Positions 34,154-43,724 of a stretch of DNA of 64,000 nt are shown here, piece by piece. How positions within the stretch are numbered: position 1 is the first letter of the stretch; each line of letters opens with the position of its first letter. The notes under the pieces were generated by a model that saw only the letters and a program-made list of their open reading frames with translations, searched no databases and was not told where the DNA came from. The DNA lies in the NCBI RefSeq assembly GCF_028023555.1, contig NZ_JAQIOY010000002.1:124001-188000 (forward strand), read 5' to 3'. A program made the translations under genes and the position numbers. This DNA is from Thalassococcus_A lentus. GTDB lineage: Bacteria > Pseudomonadota > Alphaproteobacteria > Rhodobacterales > Rhodobacteraceae.

Positions 34154-35824
34154 TTAGGCTTTCCAGCCGTACTTATAGATCTGTGGCAGGTATGCGATGT
34201 GCATGTCCGTGCCCATCAGCTCTGGCTTGGCGTGGCGGTAGAGCGAACGCCAGTATGGCTGGATCGTCACGCCTTCTTCGACCATGATCGACTGCAGCTT
34301 GCCCATGACTTCGCGGCGCGCTTCGACGTCTGCCAAAGAGTTGGCTTCGGACAGCAGGCTGTCGAACTCTTCGTTGGCAAAGCCGGATTCGTTCCACGCT
34401 TCGCCGGAACGGTAGGCCAAGGCCAGAACCTGTGTGCCCAGCGGACGGTGGTTCCAGTTGGTCGAGCTGAACGGATACTTCGCCCAGTCGTTCCAGAAGG
34501 TGGTGCCGGGCAGAACGGTCCGCTTGACCTTGATGCCCGCGTCACGCAGCTGAGCGGCAACCGCATCAGTTGTGTTCTTGCGCCAGTCATCGTCGATCGA
34601 CAGCAGTTCGTGCTCGTAGTCGCCCATGCCGGCTTCATCCATCAGGGCCTTGGCCTTGGCGGGGTCCATCGGCAGACGGCCTGCATCGGGGTTGTACTCA
34701 GGGTGCACAGGCGCGACGTGGTGGTTGTCCGCTGCAACACCGCGACCCGAGTAGCCCAGCTCAAGGCAAACCTGGTTGTCGACGGCCATGGCAAGGGCCT
34801 GACGCACGCGCTTGTCGGCGTATGGCTTCATGCCGTCAACTTCGGCCTGCTGGTTTGGACGGATAACAACGGTCGCGCCGGTTACAACCTCGGAACGCTG
34901 GTAGCCGATGGCATCCAGGATATCGATGAAGTCACCAACGGATTCGTAGAACATGTCCACTTCGTCCGCTTCGGCCGCCGCAACCCATGCAGCAGGGTCG
35001 GTGCCATAGTCGATGTATTCGATACGATCGAGGTAGAAGCCACCTTCTTCGAACGCGTCGTTGCCCCACCATGGGTGATCGCCTTTGACCAGTACGGCTT
35101 TCTTGCCGACTTCGAGCGATTCAATCACCATCGGGCCAGTGCCTACGAGTTCGCTGATGTTGGCGTTCGGATCATAGCTGGAGTGCACAACCGCTGCCGG
35201 ATAGTCAGCCATACCAGCGATGATGCTGATGTCTGGCGTTGGCAGTGTCAGCGTCAGGGTGTGGTCGTCCACGATGGTGACCACGCCGTCAGCCAGTTTG
35301 CCGCTGTCGGCATCGATCAGGGTCGCCATGCGGCCAGCCATCGAGTTGCCTTCGACGGACTTGTCACACCAGCGCTCGACCATGCGCGCAACGTCGGCAG
35401 AGGTGAAGTCGTCACCGTTGTTCCACTTGATGCCCTTGCGAACGTTCAGAGTGTAAACTGTGGCGTCGTCATTGGCCGCCCAGCTTTCGACCAGCATGCC
35501 GCGGAACGAGCCATCCGAGTTATACTCGACCAGATACTCCAGAGTGCCCGCAGTCACGAAGGCCATCTGTGTCCAGTCATATGTGCGCGGATCTTTGTGC
35601 AGACGCACTTCGTTTTGGATGCGGATTGTACCGCCGGACTGTGCGTGGCCAGCCGCCTGAGCAGGTGAGCCGAGGCCGCCGAGCGTGTAGGCCGCTGCTG
35701 CGGTCATGCCCAGCGCGGTCGAGCGCGCGATGAATTCACGACGGTCGATGTGACCCTCTTTCATTTCGCGAGCATACATTTCCGCGGCGGGGTGCACCCA
35801 CGCGTCTTGTTTGGTGTGCGTCAT
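34154..35824 (-). CDS. Peptide-type ABC transporter substrate-binding protein (SBP_bac_5), Tat-exported
   Basis: A 556-residue periplasmic binding protein of the DppA/OppA family (SBP_bac_5). The N-terminus carries a twin-arginine signal (RREFIA at 28-33, cleavage near AQA), so it is probably folded before export. The body shows the family's YTLNVRKGIKWNNGDDFTSADV region. The start ATG is preceded by GGGAGAAT. The usual substrates are peptides, nickel chelates or small sugars; this cannot be resolved here. First gene of the operon; a 9-bp inverted repeat lies about 70 bp upstream of its start. Confidence 0.9.
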   Translation of the reverse strand: MTHTKQDAWVHPAAEMYAREMKEGHIDRREFIARSTALGMTAAAAYTLGGLGSPAQAAGHAQSGGTIRIQNEVRLHKDPRTYDWTQMAFVTAGTLEYLVEYNSDGSFRGMLVESWAANDDATVYTLNVRKGIKWNNGDDFTSADVARMVERWCDKSVEGNSMAGRMATLIDADSGKLADGVVTIVDDHTLTLTLPTPDISIIAGMADYPAAVVHSSYDPNANISELVGTGPMVIESLEVGKKAVLVKGDHPWWGNDAFEEGGFYLDRIEYIDYGTDPAAWVAAAEADEVDMFYESVGDFIDILDAIGYQRSEVVTGATVVIRPNQQAEVDGMKPYADKRVRQALAMAVDNQVCLELGYSGRGVAADNHHVAPVHPEYNPDAGRLPMDPAKAKALMDEAGMGDYEHELLSIDDDWRKNTTDAVAAQLRDAGIKVKRTVLPGTTFWNDWAKYPFSSTNWNHRPLGTQVLALAYRSGEAWNESGFANEEFDSLLSEANSLADVEARREVMGKLQSIMVEEGVTIQPYWRSLYRHAKPELMGTDMHIAYLPQIYKYGWKA

Positions 35825-35880
35825 CTTATTCTCCCTGTGACACATTTCGTTGGTTCGGATCATCTGTGTGCTTTCAATCG

Positions 35881-35945
35881 GCTCTCATCCCAGCGCCGAA
35901 TAGTGTGTGATCCGTTGCATCGCCTATTCGGCATGCTTTCATCCC
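35881..35945. promoter_or_regulatory. Nested repeat region upstream of the peptide ABC operon
   Basis: A perfect 9-bp inverted repeat GCCGAATAG (35895-35903) / CTATTCGGC (35924-35932) with a 20-bp spacer. It is flanked by the direct repeat GCTCTCATCCC / GCTTTCATCCC at 35881 and 35935. It lies 57-121 bp before the binding-protein start. A candidate operator, possibly for the AraC regulator encoded just upstream. Confidence 0.5.
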
Positions 35946-36078
35946 GGACGTCAACGAGCGGTTTCGGCAAAATGGGGTCTGAAAGCGACATAACTCTGAT
36001 ACAAAAGCGACAGCACCGGAAAGGCAAGCGGATTCCGCTCACAATTACCCTAGCGTCAGCTGTGATCGGGCCGGGTGG

Positions 36079-36966
36079 TTATGCCGTTATCGGAGCGGGC
36101 CTTTGGGGTTTGGCCTGACGTCTCAAGGCGCTGGGGGCCTGTCCGGTCTGGTTCTTGATGAACCGTGTGAAATAAGCGGATGAATGAAACCCCAGATCTT
36201 CCGCAATCTGTTTGATAGGAGGGCTGGGCAATTCCAACGCCACGCGCGCCGCGTGCAACTTGCGCTCGGTCAGCAGGTCTGCGGCTGTTTTCCCGCAGCT
36301 CGACTTGCACACGCGCGTCAGGTGCGTCGTCGTCACATCCAGAGCGCTGGCATAGTCATTCACCAGCCGATCGCTGCGAAATCCGCGTGCGACGGCCTGC
36401 GCGTAGCGTCTGCTGAGGCGCCGGGCCGCGTTCGTTTTCTGGTTGACCGTTTCTCCAGCCTCGACCTGCCGACGCAGCCAGACGCCAATCAGCCGGATAT
36501 AGGCGCCAACAGCCGAGTCGTGGTCTGGGCGGCCCTGGGATAGCTCACGGCGCATCGAATCGATGTACCCGGTCAGCTCGGCCTGAGCGAGACTGTCGCG
36601 AACGGCAAGATGTAGCGATTCCTGAGGGCCATCTCCGGGGGAAAATCGGGGAAACGTGGCCAACAAAGCCTGCGTGTTGCTGGGAATATCCAGCGAAAAA
36701 AGGGTTCCGCCGGGCACGAATACGGCGTGGTTCAACCCAAGCCCGAGCCTAACACCGCCCACGGTAACACGGCCCTGACCGCGGGTGATCATCAGCAGCA
36801 AATCTTCGCTGCGGTCATGCGTCAGTGCAAACCGCCATGGCGCGGGCTGCGCGATCAGAGCAAATGAGCCGGCGCGAACAACGGGTTGCGCCTCTTGGCT
36901 TGAGCGCTTTGGCGGGGGCGGCGGCATGGCCGCGCCTTTACGCAGAAAGCTGGGAATGTTGCTCAT
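36079..36966 (-). CDS. AraC-family transcriptional regulator
   Basis: A 295-residue regulator. An N-terminal cupin-like sensing region (about 30-160) is followed by two AraC-type helix-turn-helix motifs (about 195-290). The second carries IKQIAEDLGFHSSAYFTRFIKNQTG, the family signature. The start ATG overlaps the miaA stop (ATGA), which favours this start although the Shine-Dalgarno is weak. It is encoded directly upstream of the peptide ABC operon on the same strand. Control of that operon is a reasonable inference; the ligand is unknown. Confidence 0.85.
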   Translation of the reverse strand: MSNIPSFLRKGAAMPPPPPKRSSQEAQPVVRAGSFALIAQPAPWRFALTHDRSEDLLLMITRGQGRVTVGGVRLGLGLNHAVFVPGGTLFSLDIPSNTQALLATFPRFSPGDGPQESLHLAVRDSLAQAELTGYIDSMRRELSQGRPDHDSAVGAYIRLIGVWLRRQVEAGETVNQKTNAARRLSRRYAQAVARGFRSDRLVNDYASALDVTTTHLTRVCKSSCGKTAADLLTERKLHAARVALELPSPPIKQIAEDLGFHSSAYFTRFIKNQTGQAPSALRRQAKPQRPAPITA

Positions 36967-37892
36967 GCAGAGGGGGCCTCGAGATAGCTGTCTTCTGGCA
37001 CCGAAACGCGGGCCCAGCGGCCCATTCGGGCGCGGAACCATGTGCGCTGCCGTTTGGCAAATTGGCGCGTCAGGATGGTCGCGCGTTCACAGGCGTCTTG
37101 CAAGCTAATCTCACCTTTTAGGTGTGCGATCAGCTCTGAAGCGCCGATTGCCTTGGCGGATGGCCGGGACGGGCTCCAATCGGGCAGGTTTGCGCGGGCC
37201 TCGTCCAGAGCGCCTTGTTCGATCATCTGCCCAAAGCGCATTTCAATGCGCGGTGTCAGCCAGTCCTTGGGCGCGTCGAACAGGATCGGTTGCGCCTGCG
37301 TCAGCGGCAACAGCGGCGGTGGCGTGTCGTCCTGCCAGTCGGCAAGGCCCCGGCCCGTGGTTTGCAAGACTTCCCAGGCCCGCATTACACGCGCCGGATT
37401 GGCCAGATCGATTCTGTCCCGTGTCGATTTATCCAACGTGCCGATAAGGGCAGCCAGACCCTCTGACGCCAGTCGTGTCTCACCCGCGCTGCGAATCTCT
37501 GCCGGTGTCGGCGGAATGTCGGCCAGTCCTTCGGTCAGCGCTGAAAAATACAAACCGGTCCCGCCAACGATGATGGGGCGGCGCGCGCCGGGTTTGAGAA
37601 GCGGTGCAACCTGTTTGAGCCAATGCCCCACGGAATAGGCCTGATCGCCGGGAACGTGGCCGTATAACAGATGTGTCGCCAGGGCTTCGTCGCCGGGCGA
37701 CGGGCGCGCCGTCAGAATGCGCCAGTCGTCGAACACCTGAATGGCGTCTGCGTTTACAACGACACCGCCCTGTGCCTGCGCGATGGCCAGAGCGAGCGCG
37801 GATTTCCCACTGGCGGTCGGGCCCGCAATCAGAACCGGACGATCTGGGGATAACCGCTCAAGGCAAGTTTGGAAGACCTTTGGATGCGCCAT
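36963..37892 (-). CDS. miaA: tRNA dimethylallyltransferase
   Basis: A 309-residue enzyme that attaches dimethylallyl to N6 of A37 in tRNAs reading U-initial codons. The P-loop GPTASGKS (24-31) is intact, followed by DAIQVFDDWRILTARP and a VGGTGLYFSAL segment. The start at 37892 has GAGGA at proper distance; an upstream ATG in frame lacks support. It is divergent from pyrH. Its stop overlaps the start of the AraC regulator gene, so the two are translationally coupled. Confidence 0.95.
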   Translation of the reverse strand: MAHPKVFQTCLERLSPDRPVLIAGPTASGKSALALAIAQAQGGVVVNADAIQVFDDWRILTARPSPGDEALATHLLYGHVPGDQAYSVGHWLKQVAPLLKPGARRPIIVGGTGLYFSALTEGLADIPPTPAEIRSAGETRLASEGLAALIGTLDKSTRDRIDLANPARVMRAWEVLQTTGRGLADWQDDTPPPLLPLTQAQPILFDAPKDWLTPRIEMRFGQMIEQGALDEARANLPDWSPSRPSAKAIGASELIAHLKGEISLQDACERATILTRQFAKRQRTWFRARMGRWARVSVPEDSYLEAPSA

Positions 37893-38035
37893 GCCTGTCC
37901 TCTGGCTGGACGATCGGGCGGGTGTGTCATTTCCCCGATCTGACCCTGCGGAAGGCGGACGCATGCCATTGCAGAGGCAACGATTTTCCGCCAAAGATAG
38001 AGCACACATATAACCGGGCAAAGGCGGAGCGCAAC

Positions 38036-38773
38036 ATGAGTGAGGGCAGCACGGAAAAGACCGCGTTCAAACGGGTCATGCTAAAGATTTCCGGCGAAGC
38101 GTTGATGGGGGACCAAGGGTTTGGTCTGCATCCGCCGACCGTTGAACGGATCGCACGCGAAGTGAAATCGGTGCACGATCAGGGCGTTGAAATCTGTATG
38201 GTTATTGGTGGCGGCAACATCTTTCGCGGGTTGGCCGGCAGTGCGCAGGGAATGGAGCGCACTACAGCGGACTACATGGGCATGCTGGCAACCGTGATGA
38301 ATGCGCTTGCCATGCAATCGGCGTTGGAAGGGCTGGGTGTGTTCACGCGGGTCATCAGCGCAATCCGCATGGACGAAGTGGCCGAACCTTATATTCGCCG
38401 CCGCGCGGTGCGCCATCTTGAGAAAAAGCGCGTCTGCATCTTCGCAGCGGGCACCGGCAATCCGTATTTCACCACGGACACCGCCGCGACTTTGCGTGCA
38501 AATGAAATGGCTTGTGAGGCGATCTTCAAAGGCACCAAGGTGGACGGCGTCTATGACAAAGATCCTGTCAAACACGACGATGCTGTGCGGTATGACACTG
38601 TCAGCTATGATGATTGCCTTGCCAAAAATCTGAAGGTGATGGATGCCTCAGCCATTGCATTGGCGCGGGACAATAATTTGCCAATCATCGTGTTTTCGCT
38701 CGATGAGCCGGGTGGTTTCCGGGGCATTCTGGCGGGCAGCGGCACCTTTACCTGGGTGGGCGAAGGGAAATAA
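38036..38773 (+). CDS. pyrH: Uridylate kinase
   Basis: A 245-residue hexameric UMP kinase. The motifs MLKISGEAL (15-23), GGGNIFRG (58-65) and the C-terminal substrate region are present. It phosphorylates UMP to UDP and is the entry gene of the pyrH-frr-uppS-cdsA-dxr-rseP cluster. The start is supported by CGGAG upstream. The frame is open far upstream, but that part belongs to the divergent miaA region. Confidence 0.97.
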   Translation: MSEGSTEKTAFKRVMLKISGEALMGDQGFGLHPPTVERIAREVKSVHDQGVEICMVIGGGNIFRGLAGSAQGMERTTADYMGMLATVMNALAMQSALEGLGVFTRVISAIRMDEVAEPYIRRRAVRHLEKKRVCIFAAGTGNPYFTTDTAATLRANEMACEAIFKGTKVDGVYDKDPVKHDDAVRYDTVSYDDCLAKNLKVMDASAIALARDNNLPIIVFSLDEPGGFRGILAGSGTFTWVGEGK

Positions 38774-38889
38774 CCCGGGATTCCAAGGGCATTGGACGGC
38801 GATAGGCTTTCCCTTGTGGCCTTGTACGGGTTAAACACGCATGAAATGCCGCGCAAAGCGGTGCTGAGACAGTCAGGGAAAGACGACCT

Positions 38890-39453
38890 ATGTCAGACGA
38901 TTTTGAACTGGATACCGACGATATCAAGCGCCGCATGGAAGGCGCCATGAGCAATCTGCGCACCGAATTTGCCTCACTGCGCACCGGCCGCGCTTCGGCG
39001 TCCATGCTGGAGCCAGTGATGGTTGACGCCTACGGGTCGATGACCCCGATCAACCAGGTCGGAACAGTGAACGTTCCCGAACCGCGGATGGTTACAGTCA
39101 ACGTCTGGGACAAGGGCCTTGTCGGCAAGGTTGAAAAGGCGATCCGTGAAAGCGGGCTGGGGATCAATCCACAGCTGAACGGCACCATCATCATGTTGCC
39201 AATCCCGGAACTGAACGAAGAACGCCGCCGCGAGCTGGGCAAGGTTGCTGGCCAATACGCCGAAAGTGCGCGGGTGTCTGTCCGCAACGTGCGCCGCGAC
39301 GGTATGGATCAGATCAAGAAGGCCAAAGCCGACGGTATGTCCGAAGACGATCAGAAATTCTGGGAATCCGAAGTTCAGGATCTGACCGATGCCTTTATCA
39401 AGCGCATCGATGAGTCGCTTGAGACCAAGCAAGAAGAAATCATGCAGGTCTGA
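38890..39453 (+). CDS. frr: Ribosome recycling factor
   Basis: A 187-residue RRF that splits the post-termination ribosome together with EF-G. The pattern MEGAMSNLRTEFASLRTGRASASMLEP and the later PIPELNEERRRELGKVA and SVRNVRRDGMD are family hallmarks. The length matches the family, plus a C-terminal QEEIMQV. The gene is 116 nt after pyrH in the standard order. Confidence 0.97.
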   Translation: MSDDFELDTDDIKRRMEGAMSNLRTEFASLRTGRASASMLEPVMVDAYGSMTPINQVGTVNVPEPRMVTVNVWDKGLVGKVEKAIRESGLGINPQLNGTIIMLPIPELNEERRRELGKVAGQYAESARVSVRNVRRDGMDQIKKAKADGMSEDDQKFWESEVQDLTDAFIKRIDESLETKQEEIMQV

Positions 39454-39573
39454 TTTGGGCCTATTGGCTCTGGCCGGGCGGCGCGTTGGCGTCTTTCGGC
39501 CAAGTGCCTTTCCGATTTGCAGATGTTTGCGCTAGAAGTGGTGCTGACGTGACTTCTCAACGAAAGTGATTGA

Positions 39574-40299
39574 ATGGCTGATCCGATCCGTGACACCGAT
39601 GGCCCTCGACATGTGGCCATCATCATGGACGGCAATGGCCGTTGGGCGACACAGCGGCGCAGGCCGCGGTTGTTTGGGCACCACGCGGGTGCCAAACGGG
39701 TCCGCGAAGTCGTCGAAGCCTGCCCAAAGATTGGCGTCAAGTACCTGACAATATTCGCATTTTCGACTGAAAACTGGAAGCGGACACAGGTTGAAGTCGC
39801 CGGATTGATGAGCCTGTTCCGGCGTTACATCGCCAAAGAGGCCAAGGCCCTTCGGGATGAAAACGTGCGGGTGCGTTTTATCGGGGATCGTGTTCGGCTG
39901 GACAAAAAGCTGATTGCGCTGATGGATGAACTCGAGCGCATGACGGAACCTTGCACCGGTGTGAACCTGACCATCGCTCTGAACTACGGCGGGCGCGATG
40001 AGGTGGCACGCGCCACCCGGCGCTTGGCGCAGGATGTGGCAGACGGCCATTTGCTGCCCGAGAACGTGAACGAAGAAACACTGCCAAAGTACCTTGATAC
40101 ACGGGTGCTGCCCGATCCTGATCTGGTGATCCGAACCAGTGGTGAGGCGCGGATTTCAAACTTCCTGCTTTGGCAGTCGGCCTATGCGGAATACGAATTC
40201 GTCGATACACTTTGGCCTGACTTCACAGCCGAGGAATTGGGGCGTCTGGTTGGGTCCTTTGGTGGACGCGAGCGGCGCTACGGGGCGGTTAAAGCATGA
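39574..40299 (+). CDS. uppS: Isoprenyl transferase (undecaprenyl diphosphate synthase)
   Basis: A 241-residue cis-prenyltransferase. The active-site Asp19 lies in HVAIIMDGNGRWA; TIFAFSTENWKR and the C-terminal RTSGEARISNFLLWQSAYAE are intact. It makes undecaprenyl diphosphate, the lipid carrier for cell-wall and O-antigen assembly. The ATG has a weak Shine-Dalgarno. Its stop overlaps the cdsA start (ATGA). Confidence 0.97.
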   Translation: MADPIRDTDGPRHVAIIMDGNGRWATQRRRPRLFGHHAGAKRVREVVEACPKIGVKYLTIFAFSTENWKRTQVEVAGLMSLFRRYIAKEAKALRDENVRVRFIGDRVRLDKKLIALMDELERMTEPCTGVNLTIALNYGGRDEVARATRRLAQDVADGHLLPENVNEETLPKYLDTRVLPDPDLVIRTSGEARISNFLLWQSAYAEYEFVDTLWPDFTAEELGRLVGSFGGRERRYGAVKA

Positions 40300-41084
40300 G
40301 CGGATCAAACTGGGATGACTTGAAGGCGCGCGTTGGCTCTGGCGTAGTGATGATTGTCATTGCCGGCGTTGGTGTCTGGCTGGGCGGCATCTGGTTTCAC
40401 GCTTTGATTGCGGCCGCATGCGGCATTATGATCTGGGAACTGGTGTGCATGCTCGATCCTGCGCGCAAGCAGAGCCAATATGCGCTGGCTGCGGCCGCTG
40501 GCTTGGCCTCGTTCGTCGCGGTGTATTTGCCGGTAGGCATTTCGCTCTTGGTTCTATTGGTGCCTTCGCTATTGGGACTGGCCAGATTGCAGAAGGGCAA
40601 GACAACCTATGCAGTCTTCGCGGCGCTGATCCTTCTGGCAGGCTACGGCATGATGGGGCTGCGCGATGATTTCGGGCTGGTCTGGATATTCTGGTTGCTG
40701 CTGGTTGTTATTGCCACTGACGTTGCCGGCTACTTCGCGGGTCGCATGATCGGCGGGCCGAAACTCTGGCCGCGCGTCAGCCCGAAAAAAACATGGTCTG
40801 GTGCCATAGCCGGATGGCTGAGCGCGGCGGTTGTCGGGGGAATTTTTGCCTCAATTACCGGGGCTGGCTTTGGGCTGGTCCTCATTTCGATCATCGTCAG
40901 CATGGCAAGCCAGATGGGTGATATTGCCGAATCTGCGATCAAACGCCGGGCAGGGGTCAAGGACAGCTCGGCCCTGATCCCGGGTCATGGTGGCTTGCTG
41001 GATCGATTCGATGGGATGCTGGGGGCCGCGCTGTTCATTTTGCTGGTGGGGCTGCTGGTCGGCTTTCCGCCGGGCGCTGGATAA
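40296..41084 (+). CDS. cdsA: Phosphatidate cytidylyltransferase
   Basis: A 262-residue polytopic inner-membrane enzyme that makes CDP-diacylglycerol from phosphatidate and CTP. The family signature region is visible: the SPKKTWSGAIAG segment and, further on, SQMGDIAESAIKRRAGVKDSS with the metal-binding Asp, ending GHGGLLDRFDGM. Several membrane helices fill the N-terminal half. It is translationally coupled to uppS by a 4-nt overlap. Confidence 0.95.
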   Translation: MSGSNWDDLKARVGSGVVMIVIAGVGVWLGGIWFHALIAAACGIMIWELVCMLDPARKQSQYALAAAAGLASFVAVYLPVGISLLVLLVPSLLGLARLQKGKTTYAVFAALILLAGYGMMGLRDDFGLVWIFWLLLVVIATDVAGYFAGRMIGGPKLWPRVSPKKTWSGAIAGWLSAAVVGGIFASITGAGFGLVLISIIVSMASQMGDIAESAIKRRAGVKDSSALIPGHGGLLDRFDGMLGAALFILLVGLLVGFPPGAG

Positions 41085-41099
41085 CGCGGGGCAGGGCGC

Positions 41100-42269
41100 A
41101 TGCGCAAAGTTTCCATTTTCGGCGCCACCGGCTCTATCGGCCAGAACACTATTGATCTGATCGCGCGGGATCCTGACGCTTATGATGTGATTGCGCTGAC
41201 GGGTGGGCAAAATATCGCCCAACTCGCGGAGGATGCCCGGCGATTGAATGCGAAGATCGCGATCACGGCGGAAGATACCAAACTGGACGCGCTGCGCGAT
41301 GCGCTGGCCGGAACCGGGATCGAGGTTGCCGCAGGGCGTGAAGCGTTGATCGAGGCTGCAGGGCGCCCCGCGGACTGGGTCATGTCCGCGATTGTGGGCG
41401 CGGCCGGGTTAGAGCCGGGTTTGCGGGCCTTGGAACAGGGCGCGACGCTTGCGCTGGCCAACAAGGAAAGCATGGTCTGCGCAGGGCCATTGATGATGCA
41501 GACGGCCAAGGCTCATGATGGCAGCATCCTGCCGGTGGACAGCGAGCACTCCGCTGTTTTTCAAGCCTTGATCGGCGAAGACATGGCAGCGGTTGAACGG
41601 GTGATCATCACCGCCTCTGGCGGGGCATTTCGTGACTGGCCAATCGAAGCGCTGGAAAACGCCACCCCAGCCGAAGCCGCAACGCACCCCAACTGGGACA
41701 TGGGCCAGCGCATAACGATCGATTCAGCTTCCATGTTCAACAAGGCGCTGGAACTTATTGAAACACGGGAGTTTTTTGATCTGGAGCCACAGCAGATCGA
41801 AACGGTTGTTCATCCCGAAAGCATGATCCACGCACTGGTCGGTTTCAACGATGGAGCGCTGATGGCTCACGTGGGACCCCCGGATATGCGTCACGCAATC
41901 GGGTTCGCGTTGCACTACCCCAAACGTCTGGAATTGCCTGTGGCGCGACTGGATCTGGCGGCTTTGGGCCAGCTGAATTTCCGCAAGGCCTGCACGACGC
42001 GCTGGCCTGCACTTCGATTGGCGCGCGAAGTGATGGAGGCGCGCGGTTTGGCTGGTGCGGTCTTTAACGCGGCCAAGGAAACGGCGCTGGATGGCTTTAT
42101 CGCCGGTCAGATCAAATTCACCCGCATGGCGGGCGTCGTGGAAGAGACACTCACCCTTCTTTCGGCCCATACAGGCCTTAAAGATGCCGATTTTACACTT
42201 GATACGGTCCTCAAAGCAGACCATCTCGCTAGGCAGACAGCCCGAGACATTATAGAGCAACAGGCCTGA
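41100..42269 (+). CDS. dxr: 1-deoxy-D-xylulose-5-phosphate reductoisomerase
   Basis: A 389-residue enzyme of the MEP isoprenoid pathway, making MEP from DXP with NADPH. The nucleotide motif GATGSIGQNTIDLI (about 7-20), NKESMVCAG, VDSEHSAVFQAL and the metal/substrate loop IDSASMFNKALELIE are intact. It supplies isoprenoid precursors to UppS encoded upstream. The start lies 15 nt after the cdsA stop; rseP follows. Confidence 0.97.
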   Translation: MRKVSIFGATGSIGQNTIDLIARDPDAYDVIALTGGQNIAQLAEDARRLNAKIAITAEDTKLDALRDALAGTGIEVAAGREALIEAAGRPADWVMSAIVGAAGLEPGLRALEQGATLALANKESMVCAGPLMMQTAKAHDGSILPVDSEHSAVFQALIGEDMAAVERVIITASGGAFRDWPIEALENATPAEAATHPNWDMGQRITIDSASMFNKALELIETREFFDLEPQQIETVVHPESMIHALVGFNDGALMAHVGPPDMRHAIGFALHYPKRLELPVARLDLAALGQLNFRKACTTRWPALRLAREVMEARGLAGAVFNAAKETALDGFIAGQIKFTRMAGVVEETLTLLSAHTGLKDADFTLDTVLKADHLARQTARDIIEQQA

Positions 42270-42285
42270 AACGGGGGCATTTCGC

Positions 42286-43629
42286 TTGGAACTAACCAGT
42301 TTGATCCCGCAGTTTGGCGGTTTGATTTGGACGCTGATCGCTTTCGTGATCGCTTTGTCCGTCATTGTCGCGATCCACGAATACGGCCATTACATCATTG
42401 GCAAATGGTCCGGCATCTTCCCCGAAGTGTTTTCGCTGGGTTTCGGTCCTGTGTTGTTCAGCCGGGTCGACAAATTCGGCACCAAATGGCAATTCGCGGC
42501 GCTTCCCTTTGGCGGCTACGTCAAATTCAGGGGCGACTCCAATGCCTCGGGCGGTGTTGACGAAGACACAATGGACGCGCTGACAGCCGAGGAACGGCGA
42601 AGCACAATGAACGGCGCTCCGCTCTGGGCGCGTACAGCTACTGTGGCGGCTGGCCCGTTGTTCAATTTTGCCCTGTCGATCATCATTTTCACGTCGGTTT
42701 TCATGTTCCGCGGCGTCGTGGCTGAACCACTGACCGTTGGGGAATTGCGCACATTGCCAGCTCAGCAGGAATTGCAGAGCGGCGACGTGATTGTGCAGGT
42801 TGAGGGCAAGGCGCCCCCGGCTTTTGATGATCCTGTGGCTTATGAGGCCTTTATGAAGGCGCTGCCGCAACAGCCGCAGTTGAACTTCATCGTTGAACGC
42901 GCAGGCCAAGAAGTGGCCGTGGAAGGCCCCTATGTCTATCCGCCAATCGCGACTCAGATCGCGCCCCGTTCAGCGGCCGGCGACGCCGGAATGCAGGCGG
43001 GCGATGTGATTTTGTCCATCGATGGGCAGGAAATCTTTGCCTTTGATCAGCTCAAGCAGCGGGTCGAGGGCTCTGAAGGCGCGACACTGGCGCTTGAGGT
43101 TTGGCGCAACGGCGAGATTTTGCCGATTGATCTGACCCCAAAGCGGGTGGATGAGCCGCAGCCCGACAACACGTTCAAGACCTTCTACCGAATCGGAATC
43201 GTGGGCGGTATCGCCTTTGAGCCAGCCACGGAAACCCCCGGATTTGGCGAAGCGTTTATGTCCGGAACTGGTCAGGTCTGGGCAATCATGCAGGGGTCGA
43301 TCTCTGGGCTGTGGCACATGGCGACCGGTTCCATCAGCACCTGCAATCTGTCCGGCCCGATCGGGATTGCCGAAACCTCTGGTGATATGGCCAGCCAGGG
43401 CACTGCGAGCTTTATCTGGTTCATTGCCGTTCTGAGCACGGCCGTAGGACTTTTGAACCTGTTCCCGGTTCCGGTTCTGGATGGCGGACACCTTGTGTTT
43501 TATGCCTATGAGGCGGTCTCTGGCCGCCCTCCAAGCCCCCGTGCACTTCAGGTTCTGATGAGCATCGGTCTGACGCTTATCCTGGGTCTGATGGTCTTTG
43601 CACTGACAAACGATCTGTTTTGCCCGTAA
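42286..43629 (+). CDS. rseP: RIP metalloprotease RseP
   Basis: A 447-residue site-2 protease in the inner membrane. The zinc motif HEYGH (31-35) lies in the first helix. A PDZ region (about 215-290, around AGDAGMQAGDVILSIDG) follows, and the second zinc ligand motif LDGGH lies in the last third (VPVLDGGHLVFY). It cleaves anti-sigma factors inside the membrane. The start codon is TTG at 42286, with GGGGG 8 nt upstream; no ATG fits. A strong hairpin follows the stop. Confidence 0.93.
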   Translation: MELTSLIPQFGGLIWTLIAFVIALSVIVAIHEYGHYIIGKWSGIFPEVFSLGFGPVLFSRVDKFGTKWQFAALPFGGYVKFRGDSNASGGVDEDTMDALTAEERRSTMNGAPLWARTATVAAGPLFNFALSIIIFTSVFMFRGVVAEPLTVGELRTLPAQQELQSGDVIVQVEGKAPPAFDDPVAYEAFMKALPQQPQLNFIVERAGQEVAVEGPYVYPPIATQIAPRSAAGDAGMQAGDVILSIDGQEIFAFDQLKQRVEGSEGATLALEVWRNGEILPIDLTPKRVDEPQPDNTFKTFYRIGIVGGIAFEPATETPGFGEAFMSGTGQVWAIMQGSISGLWHMATGSISTCNLSGPIGIAETSGDMASQGTASFIWFIAVLSTAVGLLNLFPVPVLDGGHLVFYAYEAVSGRPPSPRALQVLMSIGLTLILGLMVFALTNDLFCP

Positions 43630-43633
43630 CTGT

Positions 43634-43659
43634 TTCGGGCAATTCAACAATTGCCCGAA
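43634..43659 (+). terminator. Strong hairpin after rseP without T-run
   Basis: A perfect 11-bp stem TTCGGGCAATT/AATTGCCCGAA with loop CAAC, 5 nt after the rseP stop. No T-run follows, so it may stabilise or process the mRNA, or cause partial termination. Confidence 0.6.
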
Positions 43660-43724
43660 CTGTTGCCCTATTCCTGCCTGAATCATTCGTTACCAAAGTT
43701 GCGTAATGTAGAGGAATTGGACCC

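Noticed and set aside
34070..35668. Long plus-strand frame opposite the peptide-binding protein
   Set aside because: The binding protein has a clear Tat signal, ribosome site and family pattern; the plus-strand frame has none.
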